DNA of 62,953 bases from Dehalococcoidia bacterium. GTDB taxonomy: Bacteria; Chloroflexota; Dehalococcoidia; Lucifugimonadales; Lucifugimonadaceae. The translations under genes were made by a program, and so were the position numbers. The first letter of the stretch is position 1; each line of letters opens with the position of its first letter. The notes beneath the pieces were generated by a model that saw nothing but the letters and a program-made list of their open reading frames with translations, made no database searches and had not been told where the DNA came from. The stretch spans positions 1 through 62,953 of the forward strand of contig DUCO01000036.1 of the NCBI GenBank assembly GCA_012959765.1. Direction: 5' to 3'. Positions 52,143 through 61,741 of this stretch are shown in pieces.

Positions 52143-53991
52143 ATGCTGTCGTTCGAATTAAGTGAGCGCGTCAAGATAGCTCGCCTGCTTACCGACGCTG
52201 GATTTTCCATTCGCAATGAATCCGCTGCCAACATCGAGCGATTTGAACAGCGTGTGAGCGATGACAAGTGGGATTTGATATTTCTTGACGCGCGAAGTTC
52301 ATTGGCATCGGTTGCCCAGGCAGTTGAGTTAGCCCGGGTTCATGCAGCCGATACACCCATCTTCTCCATGATCGAATCCGATCAAGAGAACCAGGCTCAA
52401 CTGCTGGATCTCGGTATCGTCGATCTATTCACCCCCGACGGCATGCCCCGAATCGCCGGAAGCATTACCAGAACACTGAGCGCCGACGAGGACTGAAAAC
52501 TCGTCCTCGAAGCACACCGCCTGCAGGACGAAATCAAGCTCGCCGGTGACGAGCGTGAGGTTCTAACAGAGATCGGGCAGCTAGTTTCTGCATCGCTGGA
52601 CATCGGCCAGATATACGATCAGCTTGTAGCTCAAATCAAAAGACTTATTCCACTTGAGACTGCGGCCATCGCCGTTGCAGACCCAGCTACCGATACTGTG
52701 ACGCTTGAGTATGTCGCTGGAAAAGAACTTCCCGGTTATCCGCAAGGACGCGTATTGGCTATGTCGGGGGTAACCCCTGTAACCCAGTTGGCCAGATTTG
52801 TACTCGTACTCGACACCAGCCTCCTTGAGGAGATGCGTACCGAGTTCCCTGGAATCGAGGAACTGCTCGAATCAGGCGTCAAATCAATCATGGCCACACC
52901 ACTTGTGCATCGGGATGAAGTAGTTGAATTCCTCGCGACGGCAACGTCGGTTGAGGATGCTTACACACCTGAGCATGTTGGCGCAGCCGAACGAATTAGT
53001 GCCCAGATTTCTGGGGCACTGGCAAACTCCCGTCTGCATGCCCGCATCAGCCGTATCGCACAGATTCGCGAGATTCTTGTCCAGATCGGCCGAGAAGCCA
53101 GTGTCGCCAGCAACCTTCAGGATTTATATGCAGGTGTGATCAACAGCTTGAAAGATCTGTTCCCGGTTGATCGTTCAGCTATCGCGGTCCGAACCGAAAA
53201 CGGCAATTCACTGCTTAACGAGCACGTTTCTGGAATAGAAATCGAAGGTCTCGAAGAAGGGCAAATTCTGTCCCTCGACGATATGCCGGATGGAATTCTC
53301 TCCAAAGCACAACTCATTTCAGCCTACGATGTTGACGATGAACGGATAGAAGATCCCTCAGGTGGTATCTGGGCCAAAGCCGGATTAATGTCGAATATCA
53401 GACGCCACTTCGGGCGCGTGACTCCGTTATCGGATTCATAGCGATAAGCGGAGCCGCTGACCGGGCGTACACCCAGGATGACCTATCACTGCTCGAACGA
53501 GTATCTGATCAAATTTCGCCAGTTATAGAGTTATTGCATCTGCTTGACAGAGTTAGATCTCTTGCAGCCACTATCGAAACAACTCTAGATCTGGTCGCAA
53601 TATGTGATCTTGACGGAGTTGCCAGCTACATCAACCCCGCTGGATTACAAATGCTTGATCTGGAGGACAGTGGATCGGGTGCAGGAATATCTCTTACAGA
53701 ATTTGTTGCCGATGCTGACACTGAGACCGTTGTGACGATTTCGGTAGACGATATGGAAGTTCGAGTCGAGATCGCTGACAAAAGGCCCGGCATCGAAAAA
53801 GACGAACTGAGCGCGGTGTTCGAAAGCTTCTACCGCGGCAAGAAGGCACGAATCTCTCGCGTGGCAGGCACCGGGCTCGGACTATCGATCGCAAAAGGAT
53901 TCGTCGAGGCGCAGAGCGGCCGGATATGGGCTGAAAGCACGTTGGCGAAGGAAGCACATTCATCTTTACGCTTCCGCTCGTGATCACCTGA
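52143..53991 (+). pseudogene. Decayed sensor histidine kinase (receiver-like + GAF + PAS + HATPase remnants)
   Basis: One original gene is traceable: a receiver-like domain (WDLIFLDARSSLAS, to about residue 115), then TGA 52494-52496 in the same frame. It is followed by KLVLEAHRLQDEIKLAGDE, a GAF domain (ETAAIAVADPATDTVTLEYV onwards) and a further GAF-like part. A frameshift near 53400 is followed by RDSVIGFIAISGAADRAYTQ and a PAS piece (LDLVAICDLDGVASYINPAG). The phosphoacceptor helix and the HATPase start are deleted near 53720. The G1/G2 boxes (DKRPGIEKDE, GTGLGLSIAKGF) survive, and a second frameshift near 53943 separates the proper end (GEGSTFIFTLPLVIT, stop 53989-53991). Four independent lesions make this a true pseudogene. 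Confidence 0.85.
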
Positions 53992-54023
53992 GATCGCCTG
54001 CTCGTGTTATGCAGCCAGAATTC

Positions 54024-55874
54024 TTACCGAACGAACCGGCTGTCTCCAGCTCGGCGCGTAAGATCCTTCGAATCCATGTATTCCAGCACGGCGAGTGTGT
54101 ACTTGCGACTTGTGCCGAAAATTTCTCGAACGTTCGTGATAGTGATTTCCTGACCGTCGGTACCTGAACCAAGAATTTTCGACTCCATCTCTTCGTAGGC
54201 ACCGGTTGGATACACAATATCGCCGCTGATGCGAACAACGTCGCCCCGGTCGCTAAGCAGCTGCAGAATTTCGATATCGACGGGCCGTTCGGTCGAAGGG
54301 CTGTAACGGTCGGCTGAGATCAGTTTCATAAACTCGTTCGCCTCCGATTCCTGTGCTGAGGAAAGCCGGGGCGCATGATCGGGAGTGCGTACGGTGGCAT
54401 CGTCGGTTGCGATTACTTCTTCAGCGCTCAATGACGCCGAAACTGCTGTGAATGCTGGCGTCTTTAGCTTCAACTGTCCACGGAAATCCTGAAGTGGCAT
54501 TCCCTGTCGCAGTGGGTATGTTTTATGGAAACTCGAAAGGGTTGAAGCAGCGATTCCTGTCAAACTCTCCCAGCCGCCAATCGAGATGACGAACTCGTTA
54601 CCCGAGCCGAGCCTCTTCACTCTGCCTTCCGATTCAAGAGTCGATATTGCTGCTTCGATATCGTCAGCACTGGTTCCCGCCGATCCGGCGAGTTGTGCGA
54701 TCGTTGCTGGCTCGATATCGGTCAGAGCATTGAACGTGACATCTTCGCTTGAGCCGCTGGCGATTGTTTGTAGTCGAGATAGCGTTTCAGCGTCGTTGCG
54801 TTTGCGGCGTGGGGCGTTCGGCTCCAGCACCTGGCCTCCCCCAAGAGTGTTCTCTGTGTCTCGTACGACGAACGAATCGCCTCGTACAACGGGTACTTTC
54901 TCCGTGGTGCGCAACTGAACCCAGCCGCTTGAGCCCGGTGCGATTTGATCGCCTTCCAGCACCCTGACCGTTGCCGGGATTTCACGTGTTCCGGCGAACA
55001 GAGTCACCTTGTGGTTGTGACGAACGGGACGTGGCGCGTCGGGAATCACCCTGAACGTGGCGTCGAACGCACTGGAAGATTCGAGCCAGCCTACGGTTGT
55101 CAAAAGATCGCCACGGTCGATATCCGAGTGGCCGATTCCGCTCAGGTTCACAGCCAACCTTGTACCGGGACCAACCTGATCATGCGAGGTTTCGTGAACC
55201 TGCAGGCTTCGAATTCGCGCCCGTTGACCCGAAGGCAATATCTCGACCTCTTGCCCAACTTTCAGCGAACCGTCGGCGAGTGTTCCTGTAACCACAGTAC
55301 CAAAGCCAGAGATCGTGAACGACCTATCGACAGGTAGCCGTGGGTTGCCGGTGCTGCGATGCGATAGAAGCCCGGTTATCAGCTTGTCGAGAGCCGCTCG
55401 AAACTCGTCCAGTCCCTCACCATTTTCGGCTGAAACGGCAACGACGTCGGCGTTCTCTAAAGAAGTTCCTTCCAGCGTTTCCTGTACCTCCAGCGTGACC
55501 AGATCGAGCCAGTCCTGGTCGACCAGATCTTTCTTCGTCATCACGATCAACCCGGTGTCGATGCCAAGTAGGTCCAGAATCGCAAGATGTTCTCGCGTTT
55601 GCGGCATCACGCCTTCGTCCGCAGCGACGATCAGAAGGGCCACGTCAACGCCACCAGCACCCATGAGCATGTTTTTGATGAAGCGCTCGTGTCCGGGCAC
55701 GTCGACGATGCTTATCTCGGCTCCAGAAGGCAGGGTGAGCCAGGCAAACCCCAGCTCGATCGTCATGCCACGGCTTTTCTCTTCGAGCAGGCGGTCGGGA
55801 TCGATTCCGGTCAGCGCCTGAATCAGCGTCGATTTACCGTGATCTACGTGTCCTGCCGTGCCTACAACAAACAA
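54024..55874 (-). CDS. selB: Selenocysteine-specific elongation factor SelB
   Basis: A 616-residue EF-Tu-like GTPase delivering Sec-tRNA to UGA codons. G1 is GTAGHVDHGKST (6-17), with GMTIELGFAW, VDVPGHERFIKNML, TKKD and SAENGEGL. Domains 2-3 follow (VVTGTLADGSLKVG), and the C-terminal winged helices that bind the SECIS hairpin occupy about 390-610. Its presence implies at least one UGA-encoded selenoprotein in this genome. No selA with the long N-terminal domain, selD or tRNA-Sec was seen in this window. ATG 55874; hemW is 23 bp upstream on the same strand. Confidence 0.94.
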   Translation of the reverse strand: MFVVGTAGHVDHGKSTLIQALTGIDPDRLLEEKSRGMTIELGFAWLTLPSGAEISIVDVPGHERFIKNMLMGAGGVDVALLIVAADEGVMPQTREHLAILDLLGIDTGLIVMTKKDLVDQDWLDLVTLEVQETLEGTSLENADVVAVSAENGEGLDEFRAALDKLITGLLSHRSTGNPRLPVDRSFTISGFGTVVTGTLADGSLKVGQEVEILPSGQRARIRSLQVHETSHDQVGPGTRLAVNLSGIGHSDIDRGDLLTTVGWLESSSAFDATFRVIPDAPRPVRHNHKVTLFAGTREIPATVRVLEGDQIAPGSSGWVQLRTTEKVPVVRGDSFVVRDTENTLGGGQVLEPNAPRRKRNDAETLSRLQTIASGSSEDVTFNALTDIEPATIAQLAGSAGTSADDIEAAISTLESEGRVKRLGSGNEFVISIGGWESLTGIAASTLSSFHKTYPLRQGMPLQDFRGQLKLKTPAFTAVSASLSAEEVIATDDATVRTPDHAPRLSSAQESEANEFMKLISADRYSPSTERPVDIEILQLLSDRGDVVRISGDIVYPTGAYEEMESKILGSGTDGQEITITNVREIFGTSRKYTLAVLEYMDSKDLTRRAGDSRFVR

Positions 55875-55897
55875 GCTTTAGATTTCCTTTGGGGGAA

Positions 55898-57127
55898 CTA
55901 CTCTTCGCCTATGAATTCAGCGAAAACCTCGTTGCCGAGCAACCGGCCTCGCTCGCTCAATCTCACTGCATCATCTGTCACTTCGATCAACTCGAGATCC
56001 AGCAACCGGCTTATCTCTTTCGGGAACACGATATCCAATCCAACGCCGAATCGCTTCACGAATCGCTTGTAGCTAACGCCTTTGTTCAGGCGCATTCCCA
56101 TCATCATCGTTTCGGTGATGTCGACAGCAGGGGTTGTGATATCGACCTGCTCTACGGGTCCGGCCGGGGCGTGCATGGTTGCAACGGGGTCGGCTCCTAC
56201 CAATTCATAGTTGCTGCCGACTACCGTTGCGTATCGTCGTGGAGATTTCAAGTTGGCGAATCGTTGGCCAACGAGCCACGAATGTGCGCCCGGCCCGACG
56301 CCCAGATACGGTTCGTTCATCCAGTAAATCAGGTTGTGGCGAGATTCGAACCCTTCTTTGGCCCAGTTCGAAATCTCGTACTGTTCGAATCCACTGACGG
56401 CAAGCTTGCGCTGGGCTTCTTCGTACATGTCGGCGGCGAGATCATCATCAGGAACCGGGTACTTTCCTGCCTCGACATCAACCGCCAGTGGCGTGCCCTG
56501 TTCGATTTGCAGCCCGTACAGCGAAATGTGATCAGGCTCGAGTTCGGCGGTCTGCTTCAGGGTGTCCGACCACTGCTCAACCGACTGGTAGGGCAGGCCG
56601 TAAATCAGATCGATCGACTGGTTCTGAAATCCCGCTTCTCGGAGCGCGTTGAACGCTTGTTTTGCTTCGAGCGCGGTATGCCTTCTGCCGAGCAGTGCCA
56701 GCAGTCCATCGTCGAAACTCTGAACGCCCATTGAGATTCGGTTGATCCCGGCAGCCAGCCACATGGCAGCGTTCTCGGGAGTCACATCACCCGGGTTGCA
56801 CTCCATGGTGATTTCGGCCGGCCGTTCGAGCTTAAACGACTCTTTGATGACTGCCAGAATGTCTCGGATATATTCTGCTGGCAGATAAGAGGGAGTACCT
56901 CCGCCAAGAAAAATAGTTCTGACCGGAGGTCGGTTCAGCAGGCTTCCCCAGCCCCGCATTTCAGCTTCTAACGCACGTACATAGCCCGGGATCTGATCTT
57001 CAATTCCCGAGTATGTATTGAAGTCGCAGTACGGGCACTTTGTCTGGCAAAACGGTACGTGGAGATACAGCCCGATTCCGTTATCGAATGTTGGCGGATT
57101 GTGTTCGATGTTCGCCAGATTTGGCAT
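55898..57127 (-). CDS. hemW: Radical SAM heme chaperone HemW
   Basis: A 409-residue radical SAM protein that binds and transfers heme; formerly annotated as oxygen-independent coproporphyrinogen oxidase. The cluster cysteines are VPFCQTKCPYCDF (C27, C31, C34), followed by TIFLGGGTPSYLPAEY, NRISMGVQSFDDGLLALLGR, IDLIYGLPYQSVEQW and the C-terminal HemW domain with YWMNEPYLGVGPGAHSW. The extra N-terminal Cys of true HemN is lacking, so heme trafficking is the better call. It heads a unit with selB. Confidence 0.9.
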   Translation of the reverse strand: MPNLANIEHNPPTFDNGIGLYLHVPFCQTKCPYCDFNTYSGIEDQIPGYVRALEAEMRGWGSLLNRPPVRTIFLGGGTPSYLPAEYIRDILAVIKESFKLERPAEITMECNPGDVTPENAAMWLAAGINRISMGVQSFDDGLLALLGRRHTALEAKQAFNALREAGFQNQSIDLIYGLPYQSVEQWSDTLKQTAELEPDHISLYGLQIEQGTPLAVDVEAGKYPVPDDDLAADMYEEAQRKLAVSGFEQYEISNWAKEGFESRHNLIYWMNEPYLGVGPGAHSWLVGQRFANLKSPRRYATVVGSNYELVGADPVATMHAPAGPVEQVDITTPAVDITETMMMGMRLNKGVSYKRFVKRFGVGLDIVFPKEISRLLDLELIEVTDDAVRLSERGRLLGNEVFAEFIGEE

Positions 57128-57183
57128 TCACCCTCCGTGATTCGTACCGAGTTCCGCTGAGCAACCCAAACTGCGGGGAATCA

Positions 57184-57915
57184 TCAGGGAGTCCACAGCT
57201 TCGAGCCAGCATCACCATCGGCATTTTGATCGTTAGCGGCCTGAGGACCTGCCGGTGGCTGGCCTGCGGCAGCCCGAGCCTGCTCTTCGGCCATCTGCTG
57301 TCGGATGGCCTCGTTGGCCTGCTGCACCCAGCGTTCAAGTTCATCGAGTTCCGGGGGTGAGATTACGAACTTTTCGACACCTTCCGGGATGACAATGTTG
57401 GGATCGCCGCTGAATAGCAGTGCTGCTTCAGATTCAAGAATTCCTTCTGCGAGTCGAGTTTGAAGGTGCTCGATTCGCTTGTCGGCGGCTTCGGTGTACT
57501 TCGCCTGAATCTCGTCGGCAACCGTTCTGTTTATCAGGCCGCTCTGCAGGCATCGACCCCAGTCGATTACCTGTCCAAATAGATCGGTGTCTTCAAACTC
57601 CTCGAACACTGCTCCGGCCGATACCCGCTGGCGAGCCAGGTTGTAAGCACCGGGATTCGACTGCTGGATCATCAGCATCGCGTCATCACCACGGCCAACC
57701 ACTCCCTCGGCAAAGACTCGCGTAACGACTCCAGCTTTTGCTTCAAGTTGTGAAAGGTGCTGCTCAACTGCCTGCCAGTACGCTTTGTACTTCTCTTCAA
57801 ACCCGTCGGGCGCACCGGGCGAAGGTTGAACCATCGTCACCATGTACACCTTGCGGCTTGTCAAAATGTCGCCGGCAGGTGTGTTGCCAACAGAGCCCAG
57901 ATCTTCAGCAGTCAT
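57184..57915 (-). CDS. Conserved-looking hypothetical protein
   Basis: A 243-residue soluble protein with no recognised domain. The N-terminal half reads KVYMVTMVQPSPGAPDGFEE and FEEKYKAYWQAVEQHLSQLE, then a long helical part (DEIQAKYTEAADKRIEHLQTRLA). It ends in a Pro/Ala/Gln-rich disordered tail (AEEQARAAAGQPPAGPQAAN). It lies between hemW (56 bp) and ychF (44 bp) on the same strand, so it is probably in their operon. A strong reading frame and good neighbours support it as real. Confidence 0.72.
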   Translation of the reverse strand: MTAEDLGSVGNTPAGDILTSRKVYMVTMVQPSPGAPDGFEEKYKAYWQAVEQHLSQLEAKAGVVTRVFAEGVVGRGDDAMLMIQQSNPGAYNLARQRVSAGAVFEEFEDTDLFGQVIDWGRCLQSGLINRTVADEIQAKYTEAADKRIEHLQTRLAEGILESEAALLFSGDPNIVIPEGVEKFVISPPELDELERWVQQANEAIRQQMAEEQARAAAGQPPAGPQAANDQNADGDAGSKLWTP

Positions 57916-57959
57916 AAAGTCCCTCTAAAAGGTTTTCTAAGTCGTAAGTACAGGTGAAT

Positions 57960-59045
57960 TTACACCGAGAACAGGAAATTGAGAATGTCGCCGTCTTGAA
58001 CCACGTAGTCACGACCCTCCTGACGAAACAGGCCACGGTTTCTGGCTTCTGCCATCGTGCCACAGTCGATGAAATCTTGATACGCAACAGTCTCGGCCCG
58101 AATGAATCCACGTTCAATATCCGAATGAATCACCCCGGCTGCTTTTGTCGCCAGTGCTCCGATGTCCACCGTCCACGCACGGGTTTCGTCTTCTCCAACG
58201 GTGAGGAACGAATTCAAACCGAGCACTTTGTACGAAAGTTTGATCATTCGGTAAAGCCCCGGTTCACCTGCGTCGAGACCCGCCCGCATTTCTGCTTCTT
58301 CTTCAGCTTCCATGCCTACCAGTTCGGCTTCAAGGCTTCCGCAGATCGCTGCTCCACCGATCGACTTGCCATCGAGCAATTCAGCCAACTGCTGTTCAAG
58401 CTCAGCGGTGTTGGCGATGTCGTCTTCACCGATGTTCAGTGCCACCAGCAACGGCAGGCTGCTCAGGGTGAAGGTATCGGAAATGGCTTTGGTTTCGGCA
58501 GGCTCAAGATCACGGTCACGGAACGGAATGCCGGTTTCGAGATCGCCCTGAAGTCGTTTCAGCGTCTCGATGTTCTTGGCCGCTTCGTCTCGCTCAGCAA
58601 CTTTCAGCTTCGGCAGCCCTTTTTCAAGCCGTTCGATCCGGCGTTCAAGCAGAGCGATATCGGCGAACAGAATGTCGAATGACACCTTTTCGATATCACG
58701 TTTGTAGTCGACTGACCCTTCAAGGTGGGGAACTGATCCGTCTTCGAATCCTCGTGCCACATGCAGAATCGCATCAACCTGCTGCAGGTGGGCCATCGCC
58801 TCGCCCTCGAACAGATCGCCAGACGTACTACCGGGCAGGTCAACGTAAGTGACCTCGGCGTAAATCGTCTTTTTCGACTTGAACATCTTCGTCAGGATGT
58901 CGACACGCTCATCGGGAACGTGGGCTACTCCGACGTTGGCAGAACGACCCGAACCGAATCCGCCGGTATCGGCTTTGCCGCGAGTGAGGGAGTTAAATAT
59001 CGTGGTCTTGCCGCTTGCGGGCAGGCCAATGATTCCGATTTTCAT
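57960..59045 (-). CDS. ychF: Redox-regulated ribosome-binding ATPase YchF/OLA1
   Basis: A 361-residue OBG-family ATPase. It has GLPASGKTTIFNSLTRG (P-loop), VGVAHVPDERVDIL, TYVDLPGSTSGDLFEGEAM, a coiled-coil insert (ADIALLERRIERLEKGLPKL) and a C-terminal TGS domain ending VVQDGDILNFLFSV. ATG 59045 (MKIGIIGLP) is the family start; an upstream ATG at 59087 would add 14 residues and is less likely. Confidence 0.92.
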   Translation of the reverse strand: MKIGIIGLPASGKTTIFNSLTRGKADTGGFGSGRSANVGVAHVPDERVDILTKMFKSKKTIYAEVTYVDLPGSTSGDLFEGEAMAHLQQVDAILHVARGFEDGSVPHLEGSVDYKRDIEKVSFDILFADIALLERRIERLEKGLPKLKVAERDEAAKNIETLKRLQGDLETGIPFRDRDLEPAETKAISDTFTLSSLPLLVALNIGEDDIANTAELEQQLAELLDGKSIGGAAICGSLEAELVGMEAEEEAEMRAGLDAGEPGLYRMIKLSYKVLGLNSFLTVGEDETRAWTVDIGALATKAAGVIHSDIERGFIRAETVAYQDFIDCGTMAEARNRGLFRQEGRDYVVQDGDILNFLFSV

Positions 59046-59170
59046 AAGTGACTTGTGCTGATCGATTTCTTGAACGGAACTGAGCATCTGGCGAACTTAG
59101 CGCCATCGGTAAAAACGTAACGCTTAAGCGTACCGCTCAAAACTGCCCACCGGAAACCTGAAATTCACAG

Positions 59171-59584
59171 CTATTTGTCTTCGTTTGAGGTGCCGGACCC
59201 GGTGTCGTCATCTTCGGGATCGACGTACCTGAACTTGGCGTCGACGGTCTTTCCAACAGAATCTCCCTCTTCAGATTGACCGAATTCTTCTTCCTTCTGC
59301 TTCTGCAAGTCACGCAGTTTTCTGCCGATAGTTTGATCGGCAACTACATGTCCTGGAGATGCCGCGATGAAGAGGAGCAGCAAAATTGCTACCACGACCA
59401 GATCATCGAGCTGCCCAAAGAACAGCAAGCGGTCGTGGATGAAGTCGACCGGCGAAATGAGATAGAAGAGCGCAAGTAGCGGGATAACTTTGGTGAATAC
59501 GGGAACGCGCCTGTCGAGCAGCAATCGCCACACCAATTTCAGGAACGAAAAGACAAGGGAGCGTATCGGCATGAGTCTGAACAT
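59171..59584 (-). CDS. DUF1232 (YkvA-like) membrane protein
   Basis: A 137-residue protein with the DUF1232 core KVIPLLALFYLISPVDFIHD and LLFFGQLDDLVVVAILLLLF, two membrane-associated helices, then a charged C-terminal tail (EEEFGQSEEGDS to TGSGTSNEDK). YkvA proteins are small inner-membrane proteins of unknown role. It is divergent from holA; the 65 bp between are A+T-rich and presumably promoter. Confidence 0.85.
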   Translation of the reverse strand: MFRLMPIRSLVFSFLKLVWRLLLDRRVPVFTKVIPLLALFYLISPVDFIHDRLLFFGQLDDLVVVAILLLLFIAASPGHVVADQTIGRKLRDLQKQKEEEFGQSEEGDSVGKTVDAKFRYVDPEDDDTGSGTSNEDK

Positions 59585-59649
59585 GTTAGAAAGTGTATCT
59601 ATATATCAGTACTACTATTCAACGTTTAATTGATGCGCAAAGATTCCCG

Positions 59650-60618
59650 ATGATCAGAGTTCTGCACGGCGAAGACGAATATTCAAGTTCAGAAGCACTA
59701 GCCAAGATCCGGGCTTCTGCCGGGCCTGAAGAGGTTCGCGACCCCAACACCACGGTATTTGAAGGTCGTTCGTTTAAGCTGAGCGACGTGATTGGTGCCG
59801 CTCAGGTGGTGCCGTTCATGGCCGATCGTCGGGTAGTAATCGTGTACGGCGCACTCGAACGCATGCAAAAGCGCGACAAGTCGATGGGCGACGAATGGCG
59901 TGATCTGGCTGATTCGCTGAACGGCTTGCCGGCGACTACCGAACTCGTATTTGTCGAAGGCGTTAGTTTGCGAGAGAACGGGTTGGCCCTGAAATCCGTT
60001 GGCCCAAGCGCTCGGATTCAGCAGTTCCGCAGAATGCGACGTCCCGAGCTTGAAAGCTGGGTGCGTGATCGATTCGTTCACTACGGCGCATCTTCAACCC
60101 GAGAAGCCGTGGTGCGAATCGCATGGCTTGCAGGATCGGACGTTCGACTGCTCGATCAGGAAGTGAAGAAGCTGGCGTTGTACGCGGGCGACCGAGAAGT
60201 AACGCCTCAAGACGTCGATCTTATGGTTCCCGATGCAAGAGAAGCGAGTATTTTCGCTACTGTCGACGCTGTGTTGGAACGCCGACCAGCGGTCGCGATG
60301 AAGCTGCTCTACTCACTGCTTTCGGGAGGATCGAGTGTTCAGAGTATTTTGTCGATGCTGGCTCGTCAGGTGCGACTGCTGATTCTCACTATCGAACTCA
60401 AACAGCAGGGCGTGCCGCAGGACGAACTTGGCAAGCGGATCGGCCTGACAAACCAGTACGCACTCGATAAAACCATGCGCCAGTCGATGAGCTTCGGTAC
60501 CGATCATCTGGCGAATATCATGCGACGATTACTCGCAGCTGATCTCGCTATCAAACAGGGCGAAATGGACGAGCGACTGGCCGTTGAAATACTTGTTGGC
60601 GAGCTTTCGGCGGCTTGA
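59650..60618 (+). CDS. holA: DNA polymerase III subunit delta
   Basis: A 322-residue clamp-loader subunit that opens the sliding clamp. The N-terminal IRVLHGEDEYSSSEALAKI (domain I), PFMADRRVVIVYGALERMQ, a linker, ELESWVRDRFVHYG, and the C-terminal collar (QSILSMLARQVRLLILTIEL, LAADLAIKQGEMDERLAVEI) are typical. ATG 59650 (MIRVLHGEDEY) is the likely start; an upstream start at 59593 adds 19 unlikely residues. Confidence 0.9.
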   Translation: MIRVLHGEDEYSSSEALAKIRASAGPEEVRDPNTTVFEGRSFKLSDVIGAAQVVPFMADRRVVIVYGALERMQKRDKSMGDEWRDLADSLNGLPATTELVFVEGVSLRENGLALKSVGPSARIQQFRRMRRPELESWVRDRFVHYGASSTREAVVRIAWLAGSDVRLLDQEVKKLALYAGDREVTPQDVDLMVPDAREASIFATVDAVLERRPAVAMKLLYSLLSGGSSVQSILSMLARQVRLLILTIELKQQGVPQDELGKRIGLTNQYALDKTMRQSMSFGTDHLANIMRRLLAADLAIKQGEMDERLAVEILVGELSAA

Positions 60619-60729
60619 ACGTAAATCCTGAGATAAGACATTCAACGTAACTCTCCCAGAACCCACAACGCATCATTCCCGAAACCCCAAATTCGCCGAA
60701 AATCCCAAAAATAACGGATAATTATCTGC

Positions 60730-61677
60730 ATGTTGAGTCGACGCCGAACATATTTGCCCCTCCTGGCACTCTTCAGCCTGATAGCGCTGCTCGGGGTGAC
60801 GTGTTCGGGAGCTGATTCGGAAACAGATGACTCAGCCGATTCAGCAATAGATTTGGTCGCCACCGAAGTCGTGGTACCGACCCCAGAGCAAGAAGTCGAT
60901 CCTGAACCCACCTCAACCGTCCGACCAAGGGCAACGGTTACGCCGACGCCTGAACCTGAGGGCACGCCTGTTTCTGAGACAGAGAGCGTCAATTTCTACC
61001 TGCGTGGATTCCGCTCACTTAACCATGGCGAGTACGTTGAGGCAGAACGCACATTTACCACGGTAATTGAACTTGAACCCGGGTTTGCCCGCGGATGGGA
61101 CGGTCGGGGTCAATCGCTGATGTTGCAGGGTAAATACGAAGAAGCGATGTTTGATTTCGACACGGCAATCGAACTCAAACCCAATCTTTCAGTGGCATAT
61201 GCCAATCGCGGCCTTACCCGGGTGGCGATCAATGACTTTGATGGTGCCGCCAGAGACGCACGCAGAGCCTACGAGATAGACGATGAGTCGGTAGCTGCCC
61301 AGCTGGTGTTGGGGCGCGTGTATGCAAATCAGGGCGACACGATTACCGCACTCGAATGGTTCGATCTGGCCGTGCTAACCGATCCTGAAGACGGATCGAC
61401 GTGGTGGTGGCGAGGACGGTTCTACAGAGACGTTCTGGGTGCTGTAAACGCCGCGCTTGACGACTTTAACAAGGCTATTGAACTGGCCCCCGCGCAGGCT
61501 GCACTGTACGTCGACAGAGCGCTGCTCTACATCCAGGCGCAGGTTGAACCCGAACTCGCAAGGGCTGATCTTGAAGAGGCAATATCGCTATCTCAGGATC
61601 CGAAAATTCCATCGATTATCGAGCGATCTGAAGAGTTGATTGGGCTTTTGGACGAACGCGCAGGCGCGGTTCAGTAG
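60730..61677 (+). CDS. Secreted/lipoprotein-like TPR repeat protein
   Basis: A 315-residue protein with a signal-like N-terminus (LPLLALFSLIALLGVTCSG; the Cys follows a near-lipobox), then a Thr/Pro-rich acidic linker to about residue 85 and five to six TPR repeats (for example YVEAERTFTTVIELEPGFAR, YEEAMFDFDTAIELKPNLSV, VNAALDDFNKAIELAPAQAA). It probably scaffolds proteins at the outer face of the membrane. The lipobox is imperfect (GVTC), so lipidation is uncertain. It starts 111 bp after holA and converges with the DUF3179 gene. Confidence 0.82.
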   Translation: MLSRRRTYLPLLALFSLIALLGVTCSGADSETDDSADSAIDLVATEVVVPTPEQEVDPEPTSTVRPRATVTPTPEPEGTPVSETESVNFYLRGFRSLNHGEYVEAERTFTTVIELEPGFARGWDGRGQSLMLQGKYEEAMFDFDTAIELKPNLSVAYANRGLTRVAINDFDGAARDARRAYEIDDESVAAQLVLGRVYANQGDTITALEWFDLAVLTDPEDGSTWWWRGRFYRDVLGAVNAALDDFNKAIELAPAQAALYVDRALLYIQAQVEPELARADLEEAISLSQDPKIPSIIERSEELIGLLDERAGAVQ

Positions 61678-61741
61678 GGGCAAGTCCGACACCTGCTGTC
61701 ACCTCTGTGAAATTCCGGCAATGTCTGGACGCGACCAACCC

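Noticed and set aside
52494-52496. Reading the in-frame TGA of the kinase as selenocysteine
   Set aside because: The residue falls in a helical linker with no redox role, and the gene carries two frameshifts and a deletion, so it is a pseudogene.
56338-56352. GATTCGAACCC string resembling a tRNA T-arm on the minus strand
   Set aside because: It encodes part of HemW (AKEGFESRHN), and no acceptor or anticodon stem is present around it.
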